Shown here in pieces: positions 35,179 through 43,534 of a DNA stretch of 64,000 nucleotides. The translations under genes were made by a program, and so were the position numbers. Numbering within the stretch: position 1 is the stretch's first letter; each line of letters starts with the position of its first letter. The notes under the pieces are model-generated. The model saw nothing but the letters and a program-made list of their open reading frames with translations, was not told where the DNA came from and made no database searches. Origin of the DNA: Thiobacillus denitrificans. Lineage in GTDB: Bacteria > Pseudomonadota > Gammaproteobacteria > Burkholderiales > Thiobacillaceae. The stretch spans positions 62,001 to 126,000 of the forward strand of contig NZ_LDUG01000002.1 of the NCBI RefSeq assembly GCF_001530125.1, given 5' to 3'.

Positions 35179-35595
35179 ATGAAAAACCTACAGATCAATT
35201 ATCCGGGTGGCTCCCTCAATTTCCAGAGCGCGAGCATCCTGGCCAAAGGCATTGCCAAACAGAACGAGGTACAGGAACCCACCATCATTTCCTGGCACAG
35301 ACGCAGCAATCAGAGCATGTCCCCCAACTACGAGGGTGCCAACCCGGATACCTGGTGGGAAAAATACGGTGAAGGCAACGGTGGCAAGCTGGAAATCAAT
35401 GTGGGAGACGAATACGGGTTCGTCATGATGGACACGCAAGGCTACGAAACCCTGGGCGAGATGCCGCTGCGCAATCTGTCGGATGAATCCGGCAATCAGT
35501 ACCTCTGCTACACCCCCATTCTGGGCAAGACTTCCACAATCCCCACCCCGGAAGCATGCACCTATCTGGATGAATGGACGGCCGACCAGTTCTGA
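35179..35595 (+). CDS. AF1514/DUF5619-like protein
   Basis: 138 aa. IAKQNEVQEPTIISWHRRSN, MSPNYEGANPDTWWEKYGEG and KLEINVGDEYGFVM fit the small AF1514 fold from memory, though the C-terminal ~45 residues (NQYLCYTPILGKTSTIPTPE) are additional. ATG 35179 has AGGAGGAAACATC upstream, ideal. Function unknown. Same strand as marR with a 162-base gap containing no operator I can recognise. Confidence 0.65.
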   Translation: MKNLQINYPGGSLNFQSASILAKGIAKQNEVQEPTIISWHRRSNQSMSPNYEGANPDTWWEKYGEGNGGKLEINVGDEYGFVMMDTQGYETLGEMPLRNLSDESGNQYLCYTPILGKTSTIPTPEACTYLDEWTADQF

Positions 35596-35614
35596 ATCCA
35601 CACCCAAAAAACGC

Positions 35615-35642
35615 CCGCATCGCGGGGCCACGCGTGATGCGG
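35615..35642. terminator. Hairpin between convergent genes
   Basis: CCGCATC (35615-35621) pairs with GATGCGG (35636-35642), extended by some GC pairs, and a run of six A precedes it, between the AF1514-like gene and ubiT. Weak but correctly placed for both. Confidence 0.45.
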
Positions 35643-35647
35643 ATTGA

Positions 35648-36100
35648 TTAGGTCGCCATCAAACGCTGCGCCGCGCGCGCCAGCGGTGTGGGTAAACGGC
35701 CAAGTACCTGTTCAGGGTCAAGGGCATCAAGCAGATTTTTGACGGTGAGGCCGAGTTCGGTGTCGCCTTCGCTCACCAGACGGCGGCTGAAAAACAGGGT
35801 GTCGGGGTCTTCGCGGCGGCTGAGCAGCAGCAGGAAGTCGCGGGCGCTGGCGCTGATGGTGAGGTCGGGGGCACCGCTGTCCGGTGCAAAGCCGCGCTGG
35901 GTGACGGTGAAGCGCAGACTGAGCCCGAGGTCCTTGACGCGGATGGCGTAGCGCCGGCCGACCAGCGCTTGCCAGTCGAGCGTTTTCAGGGCCGGCCACA
36001 ACAAGCGGTTGGCCATCACTGAAAACGCCAGGCTGGGCGGTGCCGCGGGGAGCCGGCTGACCACGTTGGCCAGTTGCGGGGGGAAGGCAAGATTCAGCAT
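35648..36100 (-). CDS. ubiT: UbiT (SCP2-domain ubiquinone factor)
   Basis: 150 aa lipid-binding SCP2 domain: LEALVGRR-type region DWQALVGRRYAIRVKDLGLS, APDLTISASARDFLLLLSRR and DPDTLFFSRRLVSEGDTELG. UbiT is the polyprenyl-lipid carrier required for O2-independent ubiquinone synthesis with UbiU and UbiV. Last gene of the overlapping operon; its start overlaps the queD-like stop by 7 bases. Confidence 0.92.
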   Translation of the reverse strand: MLNLAFPPQLANVVSRLPAAPPSLAFSVMANRLLWPALKTLDWQALVGRRYAIRVKDLGLSLRFTVTQRGFAPDSGAPDLTISASARDFLLLLSRREDPDTLFFSRRLVSEGDTELGLTVKNLLDALDPEQVLGRLPTPLARAAQRLMAT

Positions 36101-36582
36101 GATGGCTCCATTCCTGAAGGTGGGCCGCTCCCCTGGCGCACGGCGTCAGCCCAGTTGTTGGGGGTTTCGTACAAGCGCACCCGCTGCAGCCGAAGCTGGT
36201 TGCCGTAGGTGTCGCGATAGGCGGCGTCGAGGATGCGGAATGCTTCGGCCGCCAGGTTTTCCACGGTGGGTACCAGCGGCAGCACCACGGTCTTGTGTTC
36301 GGGCAGGGACGCCAGAAATTCCACCACAGCGCGGTCGCCCTGGTACACCAGGAAGGCATGGTCCCAGTGGTCGACCAGCACCGTATTGGCGATGGTTTTC
36401 ACGTCGGAAAAATCCATCACCATGCCCTGTTCCGCGGCGCCTTCGGTGCGGATGATCTCGCCGGACAGCGTGATTTCGAGCGCATAGCGGTGGCCGTGCA
36501 GGTGGCGGCACTGGCTGGCGTGGTTGGGGATGCGGTGACCGGCGTCGAATTCCAGTCTGCGCGTAATCAACATATCAGGCAT
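36094..36582 (-). CDS. queD: QueD/6-pyruvoyl-tetrahydropterin synthase family
   Basis: 162 aa. Zn-binding His of the T-fold in FDAGHRIP and CRHLHGHRY, the catalytic Cys in the same segment, and VMDFSDVKTIAN plus DHWDHAFLV. Converts dihydroneopterin triphosphate to carboxytetrahydropterin (queuosine path) or a related pterin. It is longer than E. coli QueD, with an insert near residues 80-110 and a C-terminal tail. It lies between ubiV (11 bases) and ubiT (overlap), an unexpected place for a queuosine gene; no other que gene is present. Confidence 0.88.
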   Translation of the reverse strand: MPDMLITRRLEFDAGHRIPNHASQCRHLHGHRYALEITLSGEIIRTEGAAEQGMVMDFSDVKTIANTVLVDHWDHAFLVYQGDRAVVEFLASLPEHKTVVLPLVPTVENLAAEAFRILDAAYRDTYGNQLRLQRVRLYETPNNWADAVRQGSGPPSGMEPSC

Positions 36583-36593
36583 ATCTCAGCATA

Positions 36594-37493
36594 TCAGGCG
36601 TGTTTCTCCGTGCTGTGTTCGAGACCCGCGCGGCCGTGCCAGTAACCGTCGACCGCCGGGCCGGGCATGACGCGCACCAGCTTTTCCGCGGCGCCTGTTT
36701 CGCCCGCCAGCGCCGCCTGAAAGGTCTCGACCACCCGTACCATGTGGCGCGACTGCGGCGACAGGCGCAGGCTGGCAACGTCGAGTTCGCGCAGGGCGGG
36801 CAGTTCGCCGATCAGGCTATAGACGCCGGCGGACTGCGTCTGGATGCCGTTGAGGGTGAGAAAAGGCGCGCCTTCGCGGGTCGCCAGCGCCAGCCCGTCC
36901 GGATGGTCGAGGCAGCGGAACTGGCAGTCGTCTTTGGGCAGGTTGTAATGGCGCGCGGTGAAGCAGCGCGCCGAATACGCCAGCGGCAGCTTTCCGTAGG
37001 CGAACACCTCGGTTTCGATTGCGGCCGGGGCGCGTTCGAGCAATGCAGCCAGCGTGGCGCGCGACATTTCCACTGGCGGCAGCCAGCGTTGTGCACCTAA
37101 GCCGGCGAGAACATCGAGGGTCTCGTGGTTGTAGACATTGAGCGTGGGGCCGGCGACGAAGGGCACGCCGGCCTCCGACAGCAGCCGCACCGCGCCCCAC
37201 TCGTTGGCCTCGACCCGGAAGCGGCCGTCGCCCACGATCCGGCGCAGCGTCTTGAGGTCGGATTCCGACTCGATCAGTGTCTGGCTGGAGAGCACCACCT
37301 CCTTGCCGGCGGCGGCGAGCTGTTCCGCCAGCGCCAGCCAGTCGGACAGGCGCAGCAGGTGGCGGCGCGAACACACGCTCTCGCCCAGATACACCCGCGC
37401 CACGGCCCAGTTTTTTGCTTCGTCGTAGAAGGCGAGGACGTCGTCGCGCGACCAGTAATACAGCAGGGGACCCAGACTCAGGTTCATTTCCAT
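36594..37493 (-). CDS. ubiV: UbiV, O2-independent ubiquinone hydroxylation subunit
   Basis: 299 aa of the U32 family. Cys41 (LGESVCSRRH), and three Cys near residue 180 in SARCFTARHYNLPKDDC and FRC, match the 4Fe-4S ligands of UbiV. It forms a heterodimer with UbiU and hydroxylates the ubiquinone ring using prephenate rather than O2. Its start overlaps the ubiU stop by 10 bases, indicating coupled synthesis. Confidence 0.94.
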   Translation of the reverse strand: MEMNLSLGPLLYYWSRDDVLAFYDEAKNWAVARVYLGESVCSRRHLLRLSDWLALAEQLAAAGKEVVLSSQTLIESESDLKTLRRIVGDGRFRVEANEWGAVRLLSEAGVPFVAGPTLNVYNHETLDVLAGLGAQRWLPPVEMSRATLAALLERAPAAIETEVFAYGKLPLAYSARCFTARHYNLPKDDCQFRCLDHPDGLALATREGAPFLTLNGIQTQSAGVYSLIGELPALRELDVASLRLSPQSRHMVRVVETFQAALAGETGAAEKLVRVMPGPAVDGYWHGRAGLEHSTEKHA

Positions 37494-38485
37494 GGCCTAT
37501 GGTAGGCGCCAAGCGTATGGCTCTGCCCTTCCGACAGCTTGTTGAGTTCGGCCTGCCAGGCGGGCGCGGGCTTGAAGCCGTCGGCGTTTTTCTTCACCGA
37601 ATCGATGGCGGCGCGCCACACTTTCGTCACCTGCGCGACGTAGGCCGGGCTGCGCTGGCGGCCTTCGATCTTGATGGCGGCAATGCCGATCTTCAGCATC
37701 TCCGGCAGCAGGTCAAGCGTGTTGAGGCTGGTCGGCTCCTCGATGGCGTAATAGGTTTCGCCGCCGACCTCGAAGCGGCCCTTGCACAGCGTCGGGTAGC
37801 CGGCTTTTTCGTCGCGGCCGTAGCGGTCGAGCAGCACGCCGTTGAGGCGCGACTCCAGCCCGGCCGGGGTGTCCGTCCACTGCACCGCTTTCGCCGGCGA
37901 GCAGACGCCCGCCGTGTTGGGCGACTCGCCGGTGCAGTACGACGACAGCAGGCAGCGACCCTCGACCATCACGCACAGGCCGCCGAAGCCGAACAGTTCG
38001 ATCTCGACGTCGGTGTGCTGCACCACGTTTTCCACCTGCGGCAGCGACAGCACGCGCGGCAGCACGGCGCGCTGGATGCCGAAGTGTTCACGGTAGAAAT
38101 TCACCGCCTCGTAGCTGGTGGCCGAGCCCTGCACCGACAGATGCAGGCGCAGTTGCGGATGCTGCTTGACCGCATAGCGCATCAGCCCGGCGTCGGCGAG
38201 GATCACCGCATCCATGCCAAGCTTGGCCGCGCGGTCGACCGCGCCGGTCCAGCGGCTCCAGGTGTCGGGCTGCGGATAGGTGTTGAGCGCGAGCAGCACG
38301 CGGCGGCCGCGCTCGTGCGCATAGCGCAGCCCCTCGGCGGCCTGCGCCTCGTCGAAGTTGAGGCCGGGGAAGGCGCGCGCATTGGTGTTGTCGCGGAATC
38401 CCATGTAGACGGCGTCGGCGCCGTGGTCGATGGCGGCCTTCAACGACACCAGGCTGCCCGCCGGGCAGATCAGGTCAAGCGGCAT
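37484..38485 (-). CDS. ubiU: UbiU, O2-independent ubiquinone hydroxylation subunit
   Basis: 333 aa U32 family. MPLDLICPAGSLVSLKAAID, ADAVYMGFRDNTNARAFPGL, and the Fe-S Cys set GRCLLSSYCTGESPNTAGVC with later PTLCKGRFEV. Its start overlaps the TIGR01212 gene by 11 bases. With UbiV and UbiT it supplies quinone under anaerobic growth, as needed for nitrate respiration; Coq7 at 14.8 kb covers aerobic conditions. Confidence 0.95.
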   Translation of the reverse strand: MPLDLICPAGSLVSLKAAIDHGADAVYMGFRDNTNARAFPGLNFDEAQAAEGLRYAHERGRRVLLALNTYPQPDTWSRWTGAVDRAAKLGMDAVILADAGLMRYAVKQHPQLRLHLSVQGSATSYEAVNFYREHFGIQRAVLPRVLSLPQVENVVQHTDVEIELFGFGGLCVMVEGRCLLSSYCTGESPNTAGVCSPAKAVQWTDTPAGLESRLNGVLLDRYGRDEKAGYPTLCKGRFEVGGETYYAIEEPTSLNTLDLLPEMLKIGIAAIKIEGRQRSPAYVAQVTKVWRAAIDSVKKNADGFKPAPAWQAELNKLSEGQSHTLGAYHRPWK

Positions 38486-39425
38486 GAAATTCCCCCTTCC
38501 AGATTTGGCCCGCGCGCGATCCCTGACGGCTGTCGCGCCGGGTCAGTTCGGCGGCGATGCCGTTCAGCACGTCCCACTTCTTCGCGCACCATGCGGGCGC
38601 CAGGAGGATGTCGGGCGAGGCGGTGCCGGTGACGCGGTGGTACACCACTTCCCACGGCGTGCGCTCGATCAGGTCGGCGGCGATGCGCACGTAATCCGCC
38701 TCGGCCAGCGGCGTGTATTCTCCGCGTTTCCATTCGATCGCCAGTTGGGTGTGCTTCACCACGTGCAGCGGGTGCAGTTTGAGGCCGTCGACGCCGACGT
38801 CGAGCACGCGGTCGAGGCTGACATGGCTGTGGGAGGCATCCTCGCCCGGCAGGCCGACGATGAGATGGCAGCACACTGGAATGCCGCGCGCCCGCGCCGC
38901 CCGGGTGGCGGTCTGGTATTCGGCGAAGCCGTGGCCGCGGTTGACCCGTACCAGGGTGGCGTCGAAGGACGACTGCAGGCCGAGCTCCAGCCACACCTCG
39001 TGGCCGCGGTCGCGGTATTCAGCCAGCAGGTCCAGCACCGGCGGCGGCACACAGTCGGGCCGCGTGCCGATCGACAGCCCGATCACGTCGGGCGCTTCCA
39101 GCGCGCTGTCGTACAGCGCGCGCAGCTCGTCCACGTGGGCATAGGTGTTGGTGTAGGCCTGGAAATAGGCGATGAAGCGGCGCGCGCCGGTGCCCCGCGC
39201 GATGCGGCCACGCGCGCGGTCGAACTGCGCGGCCAGCGGCGCCGGATCTAGCGTGCCGGGCGCAAAGGACTTGTTGTTGCAGAAGGTGCAGCCGCCGATG
39301 CCTTTGCTGCCATCGCGATTGGGGCAGGTGAAGCCGGCATCGAGCGCGATCTTGTGCACCCGCTCGCCATGCCGTTCCAGCATGGCGCGGCCAAAGGTAT
39401 GGATGCGGTCGGTGAGGATGCTCAC
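38475..39425 (-). CDS. TIGR01212 family radical SAM protein (YhcC-like)
   Basis: 316 aa. Cluster Cys in FTCPNRDGSKGIGGCTFCNN, then LGLSIGTRPDCVPP-like segment GLSIGTRPDCVPPPVLDLLA and LIVGLPGEDASHSHVSLDRV. The arrangement is that of E. coli YhcC, whose reaction has not been established. It overlaps ubiU by 11 bases and the upstream nitronate monooxygenase by 4, so it is made together with the anaerobic ubiquinone genes. Confidence 0.93.
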   Translation of the reverse strand: MSILTDRIHTFGRAMLERHGERVHKIALDAGFTCPNRDGSKGIGGCTFCNNKSFAPGTLDPAPLAAQFDRARGRIARGTGARRFIAYFQAYTNTYAHVDELRALYDSALEAPDVIGLSIGTRPDCVPPPVLDLLAEYRDRGHEVWLELGLQSSFDATLVRVNRGHGFAEYQTATRAARARGIPVCCHLIVGLPGEDASHSHVSLDRVLDVGVDGLKLHPLHVVKHTQLAIEWKRGEYTPLAEADYVRIAADLIERTPWEVVYHRVTGTASPDILLAPAWCAKKWDVLNGIAAELTRRDSRQGSRAGQIWKGEFHAA

Positions 39426-40609
39426 GCTGCCGCGCCCCCCAAATCAGGCTTCACACCGGTGAGCAGATAATCGATCAGTTCCTGCACGCTGCGGATCGCG
39501 CGGCCGAACGGCAGGCTCTCGCTGCCACGGAAGAACAGGCCCTTGTTGAGGTCGCCCTTGAGGGCGGCGACCAATTGCGAGTCGATGCAGAACTGACCCG
39601 CTTTTTTGAGGCCGTCGCGGAGGCCACAATGCGTCAGACAGTGCAGGCCGATGGCGCAGCGCTTGGGGTCGGCTTTGGCCACGGATTGTAGCTTGGACTC
39701 GCGTTTGAGATAGTTGGCGAGCCACGGGGTGTTCACCGCGCGGGCGGGCAACCCGGCGACGCTCATGAAGGTGACGATGTCCTCGGGCTTGGCATCAAGT
39801 AGCACGCGTTTGAAGTTGGGGTGGGCGTCGCCTTCCTCGGTGACGGCGAACGGCGTGCCGACCTGCACCGCGGCGGCCCCCAGCGCCAGCGCGGCCAGCA
39901 GTTTCTCGTGGCTGTTGATGCCACCGCCGACGATGACCGGAATCTGCCCGCGCGCGATGTCCATGTCGTCAAACACCTTGAAAATGCCGGGCAGCACTTC
40001 GGCGAAATCGAAGCGCGTGTTGGCCAGCTCGGCCGGGTTCGGTGCGCCAAGGTGGCCGCCCGCATACAGCGGATGCTCGATCACGATGGCGTCCGGCAAC
40101 CGCCCGCCGCTCCCATCTTTTTTCAGGCGCGCCCATTTCTTCAGCACGATGGCGACGCCGCGCGCATCCGACAGGATCGGGATCAGCGCGACATCGGGAT
40201 AGCCCTCGGTCAGTTCCGGCAGGTCGAGCGGCAACCCCGCCCCCATCACGATGGCCTGCGCACCGGAGGCACAGGTTTGCCGCACGAGGTCCGGGTACGT
40301 GGCCACCGCCTTCATCACATTGACCGCGACCAGCCCGTGGCCTTCCGCGATCTCAAGCGCCGCCCTGATCTCGCGGTCGAGCGCGACCAGATTGAGCCGG
40401 TTGAGTTCGTCCTGGTCGCGGCAGTGCTTCGCCTGCGCCGTCAAATCGGCATGGTGATGGCGCAGGTCGATGCTCGCAATCGTGCCCATCGCGCCGGCGC
40501 GCGCCACCGCGCCGGCCAGCCGGTGGGCCGACACGCCCACCCCCATGCCGCCCTGCACGATGGGCAACAGGGGGCGGCCGCGAATGGCGAATGATGGAGG
40601 CGCTGTCAT
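39422..40609 (-). CDS. Nitronate monooxygenase family flavoprotein
   Basis: 395 aa, FMN TIM-barrel: LLPIVQGGMGVGVSAHRLAG, IEHPLYAGGHLGAPN, VIVGGGINSHEKLLAALALG. The C-terminal region has a Cys cluster, RCAIGLHCLTHCGLRDG and QFCIDSQ, absent from classical enzymes. First gene of the six-gene overlapping operon ending in ubiT. A role in quinone chemistry is suggested only by that context. It resembles the NMO protein at 29578 but only distantly. Confidence 0.9.
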   Translation of the reverse strand: MTAPPSFAIRGRPLLPIVQGGMGVGVSAHRLAGAVARAGAMGTIASIDLRHHHADLTAQAKHCRDQDELNRLNLVALDREIRAALEIAEGHGLVAVNVMKAVATYPDLVRQTCASGAQAIVMGAGLPLDLPELTEGYPDVALIPILSDARGVAIVLKKWARLKKDGSGGRLPDAIVIEHPLYAGGHLGAPNPAELANTRFDFAEVLPGIFKVFDDMDIARGQIPVIVGGGINSHEKLLAALALGAAAVQVGTPFAVTEEGDAHPNFKRVLLDAKPEDIVTFMSVAGLPARAVNTPWLANYLKRESKLQSVAKADPKRCAIGLHCLTHCGLRDGLKKAGQFCIDSQLVAALKGDLNKGLFFRGSESLPFGRAIRSVQELIDYLLTGVKPDLGGAAA

Positions 40610-40782
40610 GCCGGTTCTGGAATCCTTGAAAAGCGACCATTATAACAACTTGAAGACCCGCTTATCCCGATGGAAGCATTGATCCATGCCTGCTTGCGAG
40701 TGCAAAGGAGCGTCAACGGGGTTCACCCACCCTGCCTAAACGCCTACAATGCCGGGTCCGACTGGCTGGCCTTTAATCTGCA

Positions 40783-41388
40783 ATGTTCACCGGCATCATT
40801 CAATCCATCGGCCGCATCCACGAATACGAAGCCCGCGGCGCCGACGCACACATGGTCATCCTCGGTGGCGGGCTGGACTTTTCCGACGTCGCGCTCGGCG
40901 ACAGCATCGCGGTCAACGGCGTCTGCCTCACCGCGGTGGCGCTGACGCCGGACAGTTTCAGCGTCGACGTCTCGGCCGAAACCCTGCGTTGCACCGAAGG
41001 CTTCACGCCGGGCGCCGAGGTCAATCTGGAAAAGGCGCTGCGCCTCGCCGATCGTCTCGGCGGCCATCTGGTGTCGGGACATGTCGACGGCGTCGGCACG
41101 GTTCACCGCTTCGTCCCGGTGGGCGAATCGCACCTGCTGGAAATCGACGCCCCGGCCGAACTCGCGCGCTACATCATCCGCAAGGGCTCGATCACGGTGA
41201 ATGGCGTGTCGCTGACGGTGAATGCGGTCGATGGCGCGCGCTTCGCCTTGAACCTCATCCCGCATACGCTGGACATGACCACGCTCAAGCACCTGCGGGC
41301 CGGCAGCCGCGTCAACCTCGAAGTCGACATGATCGCGCGCTATGTCGAGCGCATGATGCAATTCACCAACATAACGGACAAAGACTGA
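40783..41388 (+). CDS. ribE: Riboflavin synthase alpha chain
   Basis: 201 aa, two tandem lumazine-binding halves: [28 protein letters not shown] and the second-half equivalents [13 protein letters not shown] and [13 protein letters not shown]. Dismutates dimethyl-ribityllumazine to riboflavin. First gene of the rib operon. The 170-base upstream gap shows no recognisable FMN riboswitch; GCCTACAATG near 40741 could contain a -10 hexamer (TACAAT). Overlaps the next gene by one base (TGATG). Confidence 0.96.
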   Translation: MFTGIIQSIGRIHEYEARGADAHMVILGGGLDFSDVALGDSIAVNGVCLTAVALTPDSFSVDVSAETLRCTEGFTPGAEVNLEKALRLADRLGGHLVSGHVDGVGTVHRFVPVGESHLLEIDAPAELARYIIRKGSITVNGVSLTVNAVDGARFALNLIPHTLDMTTLKHLRAGSRVNLEVDMIARYVERMMQFTNITDKD

Positions 41389-42488
41389 TGAGCCTCGCTC
41401 CCACCCTGGAAATTATCGAAGAACTCAAGGCCGGCCGCATGGTCGTGCTGGTCGACGAGGAAGACCGCGAAAACGAGGGCGACCTGGTGATGGCCGCCGA
41501 GCACGTCACCCCGGACGCGATCAACTTCATGGCCAAGTACGGGCGCGGCCTGATCTGCCTGACGCTGACCGACGACCGCTGCCGCCAGCTTGGCTTGAAG
41601 CAGATGGTCTCCGACAACCAGACGCCACACGGCACCGCCTTCACCATCTCGATCGAGGCCGCCGAGGGCGTGACCACCGGCATTTCGGCGGCCGACCGCG
41701 CGGTCACCATTCTGGCCGCGGTGAAGCGCGACGCCAAAGCCACCGACATCATCCAGCCCGGCCACATCTTTCCGCTGCGCGCGCAGCCCGGCGGCGTGCT
41801 GGTGCGCGCCGGGCACACCGAAGCGGGCTGCGACCTGGCGGGACTAGCAGGACTCGTGCCCGCTTCCGTCATCTGCGAAATCCTCAAGGACGACGGCACC
41901 ATGGCGCGGCTGCCCGACCTGGTGCCGTTCGCGCAGGAGCACGGCCTGAAAATTGGTGCCATCGCCGACCTCATTCATTACCGCAACCAGACCGAAAGTC
42001 TGGTCGAGCGCGCCGCCGACCGCCTGATCCAGACCGTCTACGGCGCCTTCCGCCTGATCGCCTACCGCGACAAGTGCGCCGGCGAAACCCACCTGGCGCT
42101 GGTCAAGGGCGATATCCATGCCGACCACGAAACCCTGGTGCGCGTGCACGAGCCGCTCTCGGTGATGGATTTTCTCGATGTCACCGGCGGCGGCCATTCG
42201 TGGCCGATCATGGGCGCGATGGAGCGCATCGCCGAATCGCAGTCCGGCGTGCTGGTTTTATTGCATCGGCCGGAAACCGCCGAGGCGCTGCTCGCTCGTG
42301 TTAATCCAGCACGCATCAACCCGGTGGCGAGTGCCAGCCGCAAATACGACCTGCGCGACTACGGCATCGGCGCGCAGATCCTGCGCGATCTCGGCGTCGG
42401 CAAGATGAAGCTGCTGGCCAGCCCGCGCAAAATGCCGGCCATGGACGGCTTCGGGCTCGAAGTCACCGGCTATTCTGAAAAAGCATGA
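41388..42488 (+). CDS. ribB: DHBP synthase with degenerate GTP cyclohydrolase II domain
   Basis: 366 aa. Residues ~1-205 are a complete 3,4-dihydroxy-2-butanone-4-phosphate synthase ([40 protein letters not shown]). The C-terminal half resembles GTP cyclohydrolase II in outline ([35 protein letters not shown]) but the zinc Cys-rich loop and the RQEGRGIGL motif are absent. This is the RibBX type, not a functional RibA. A separate RibA must exist elsewhere. Confidence 0.94.
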   Translation: MSLAPTLEIIEELKAGRMVVLVDEEDRENEGDLVMAAEHVTPDAINFMAKYGRGLICLTLTDDRCRQLGLKQMVSDNQTPHGTAFTISIEAAEGVTTGISAADRAVTILAAVKRDAKATDIIQPGHIFPLRAQPGGVLVRAGHTEAGCDLAGLAGLVPASVICEILKDDGTMARLPDLVPFAQEHGLKIGAIADLIHYRNQTESLVERAADRLIQTVYGAFRLIAYRDKCAGETHLALVKGDIHADHETLVRVHEPLSVMDFLDVTGGGHSWPIMGAMERIAESQSGVLVLLHRPETAEALLARVNPARINPVASASRKYDLRDYGIGAQILRDLGVGKMKLLASPRKMPAMDGFGLEVTGYSEKA

Positions 42489-42507
42489 CCCTATAAAGGA
42501 ACGCATC

Positions 42508-42975
42508 ATGGGAACCACCGACAACATCTCCGAGCTCGACCCCGTCTATCAGGGCGCCGGGCTCAAAATCGGCATCGTCATGAGCCGCTTCAACAAGGAC
42601 ATCTGCGAAGGCCTGCTGTCGGCCTGCGAAATCGAACTGGCCCGCCTCGGCGTCGCCACCGACGACGTGCTGCTGGTGGATGTGCCCGGCGCGCTGGAAC
42701 ATCCGCTGGTGCTGCAGAAAATGGCGCAATCCGAAAAATACGATGCGCTCATCGCCATCGGTGCGGTGGTGCGTGGCGACACCTACCATTTTGAAATCGT
42801 CTCGAACGAATCTGCGCGCGGCATTCTCGACGTTCAACTGGAAACCGGCGTGCCAATCGCCAACGCGATCCTGACCGTCGACACCGAAGAGCAGGGCCAC
42901 GCGCGCATGGCCGAAAAAGGCCGCGACGCCGCCCGCGTGGCAATCGAAATGGCCAACTTGCTGAAACGTCTCTGA
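42508..42975 (+). CDS. ribH: 6,7-dimethyl-8-ribityllumazine synthase
   Basis: 155 aa. [38 protein letters not shown] and [20 protein letters not shown] hold the active-site residues (His in TYHFE). Joins the RibB and RibD products. AAAGGAACGCATC ahead of the ATG is a good ribosome site. One base separates its stop from nusB. Confidence 0.97.
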   Translation: MGTTDNISELDPVYQGAGLKIGIVMSRFNKDICEGLLSACEIELARLGVATDDVLLVDVPGALEHPLVLQKMAQSEKYDALIAIGAVVRGDTYHFEIVSNESARGILDVQLETGVPIANAILTVDTEEQGHARMAEKGRDAARVAIEMANLLKRL

Positions 42976-42976
42976 A

Positions 42977-43423
42977 ATGGCCGGCTCCCGCAAAATCGCC
43001 CGCGAATTCACCCTGCAGGGCGTGTACGCCTGGCTGGTCGGCGGCGCCGATGTCACGCTGATCATCGCCAATCTCAAGGACGACGAGCAGTTCAAGCGCG
43101 CCGACGAAACCTTTTTCCGCACTCTGATCCACGGCGTGATCAAGGAAGAGGACATGCTGAGCTCGCGAATCAGCCCCCTGCTCGACCGCCCGCTCGCCGC
43201 GCTCTCCCCCATCGAGCGCGGCATCCTGCTCATCGGCGCCTATGAATTGCTGCACTGCCCCGACGTGCCATGGCGCGTCGCCATCAACGAAGGCGTCGAA
43301 CTCGCCAAGAAGTTCGGCGGCACCGACGGCCACAAATACATCAACGGCGTGCTCGACAAGCTGGCGCAGGACGTGCGCGCGGTGGAGATCGCGCACGCAA
43401 GAAAGCCGAGAGCCGAGAGCTAA
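42977..43423 (+). CDS. nusB: Transcription antitermination factor NusB
   Basis: 148 aa all-helical protein ([60 protein letters not shown]). Binds boxA with S10 for rRNA antitermination. The final codons (KPRAES and stop) are encoded by the GAGAGCCGAGAG repeat that fills the gap to thiL, so the native C-terminus appears altered. Confidence 0.95.
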   Translation: MAGSRKIAREFTLQGVYAWLVGGADVTLIIANLKDDEQFKRADETFFRTLIHGVIKEEDMLSSRISPLLDRPLAALSPIERGILLIGAYELLHCPDVPWRVAINEGVELAKKFGGTDGHKYINGVLDKLAQDVRAVEIAHARKPRAES

Positions 43424-43455
43424 GAGCAGAGCGCTGACGGCCTAAGCCATCGCCC

Positions 43456-43525
43456 ACTCTCCACTCTCCACTCTCCACTCTCCACTCTCCACTCTCCACT
43501 CTCCACTCTCCACTCTCGACTCTCC
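43456..43525. repeat. ACTCTCC heptamer tandem repeat before thiL
   Basis: Eight exact ACTCTCC units (43456-43511), then ACTCTCG and ACTCTCC. The array ends 9 bases before the thiL ATG, and a partly complementary GAGAGCC stretch lies at about 43409-43420. It resembles the right arm of the repeat before nrdR (18130-18155). Copy number is likely to vary by slippage. Confidence 0.92.
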
Positions 43526-43534
43526 GCTCCCCAA

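Noticed and set aside
40610-40782. FMN riboswitch before ribE
   Set aside because: None of the conserved RFN segments is recognisable and the gap is too short for a full element with a terminator.
43456-43525. CRISPR array
   Set aside because: Units are seven bases with no spacers and no cas genes nearby.
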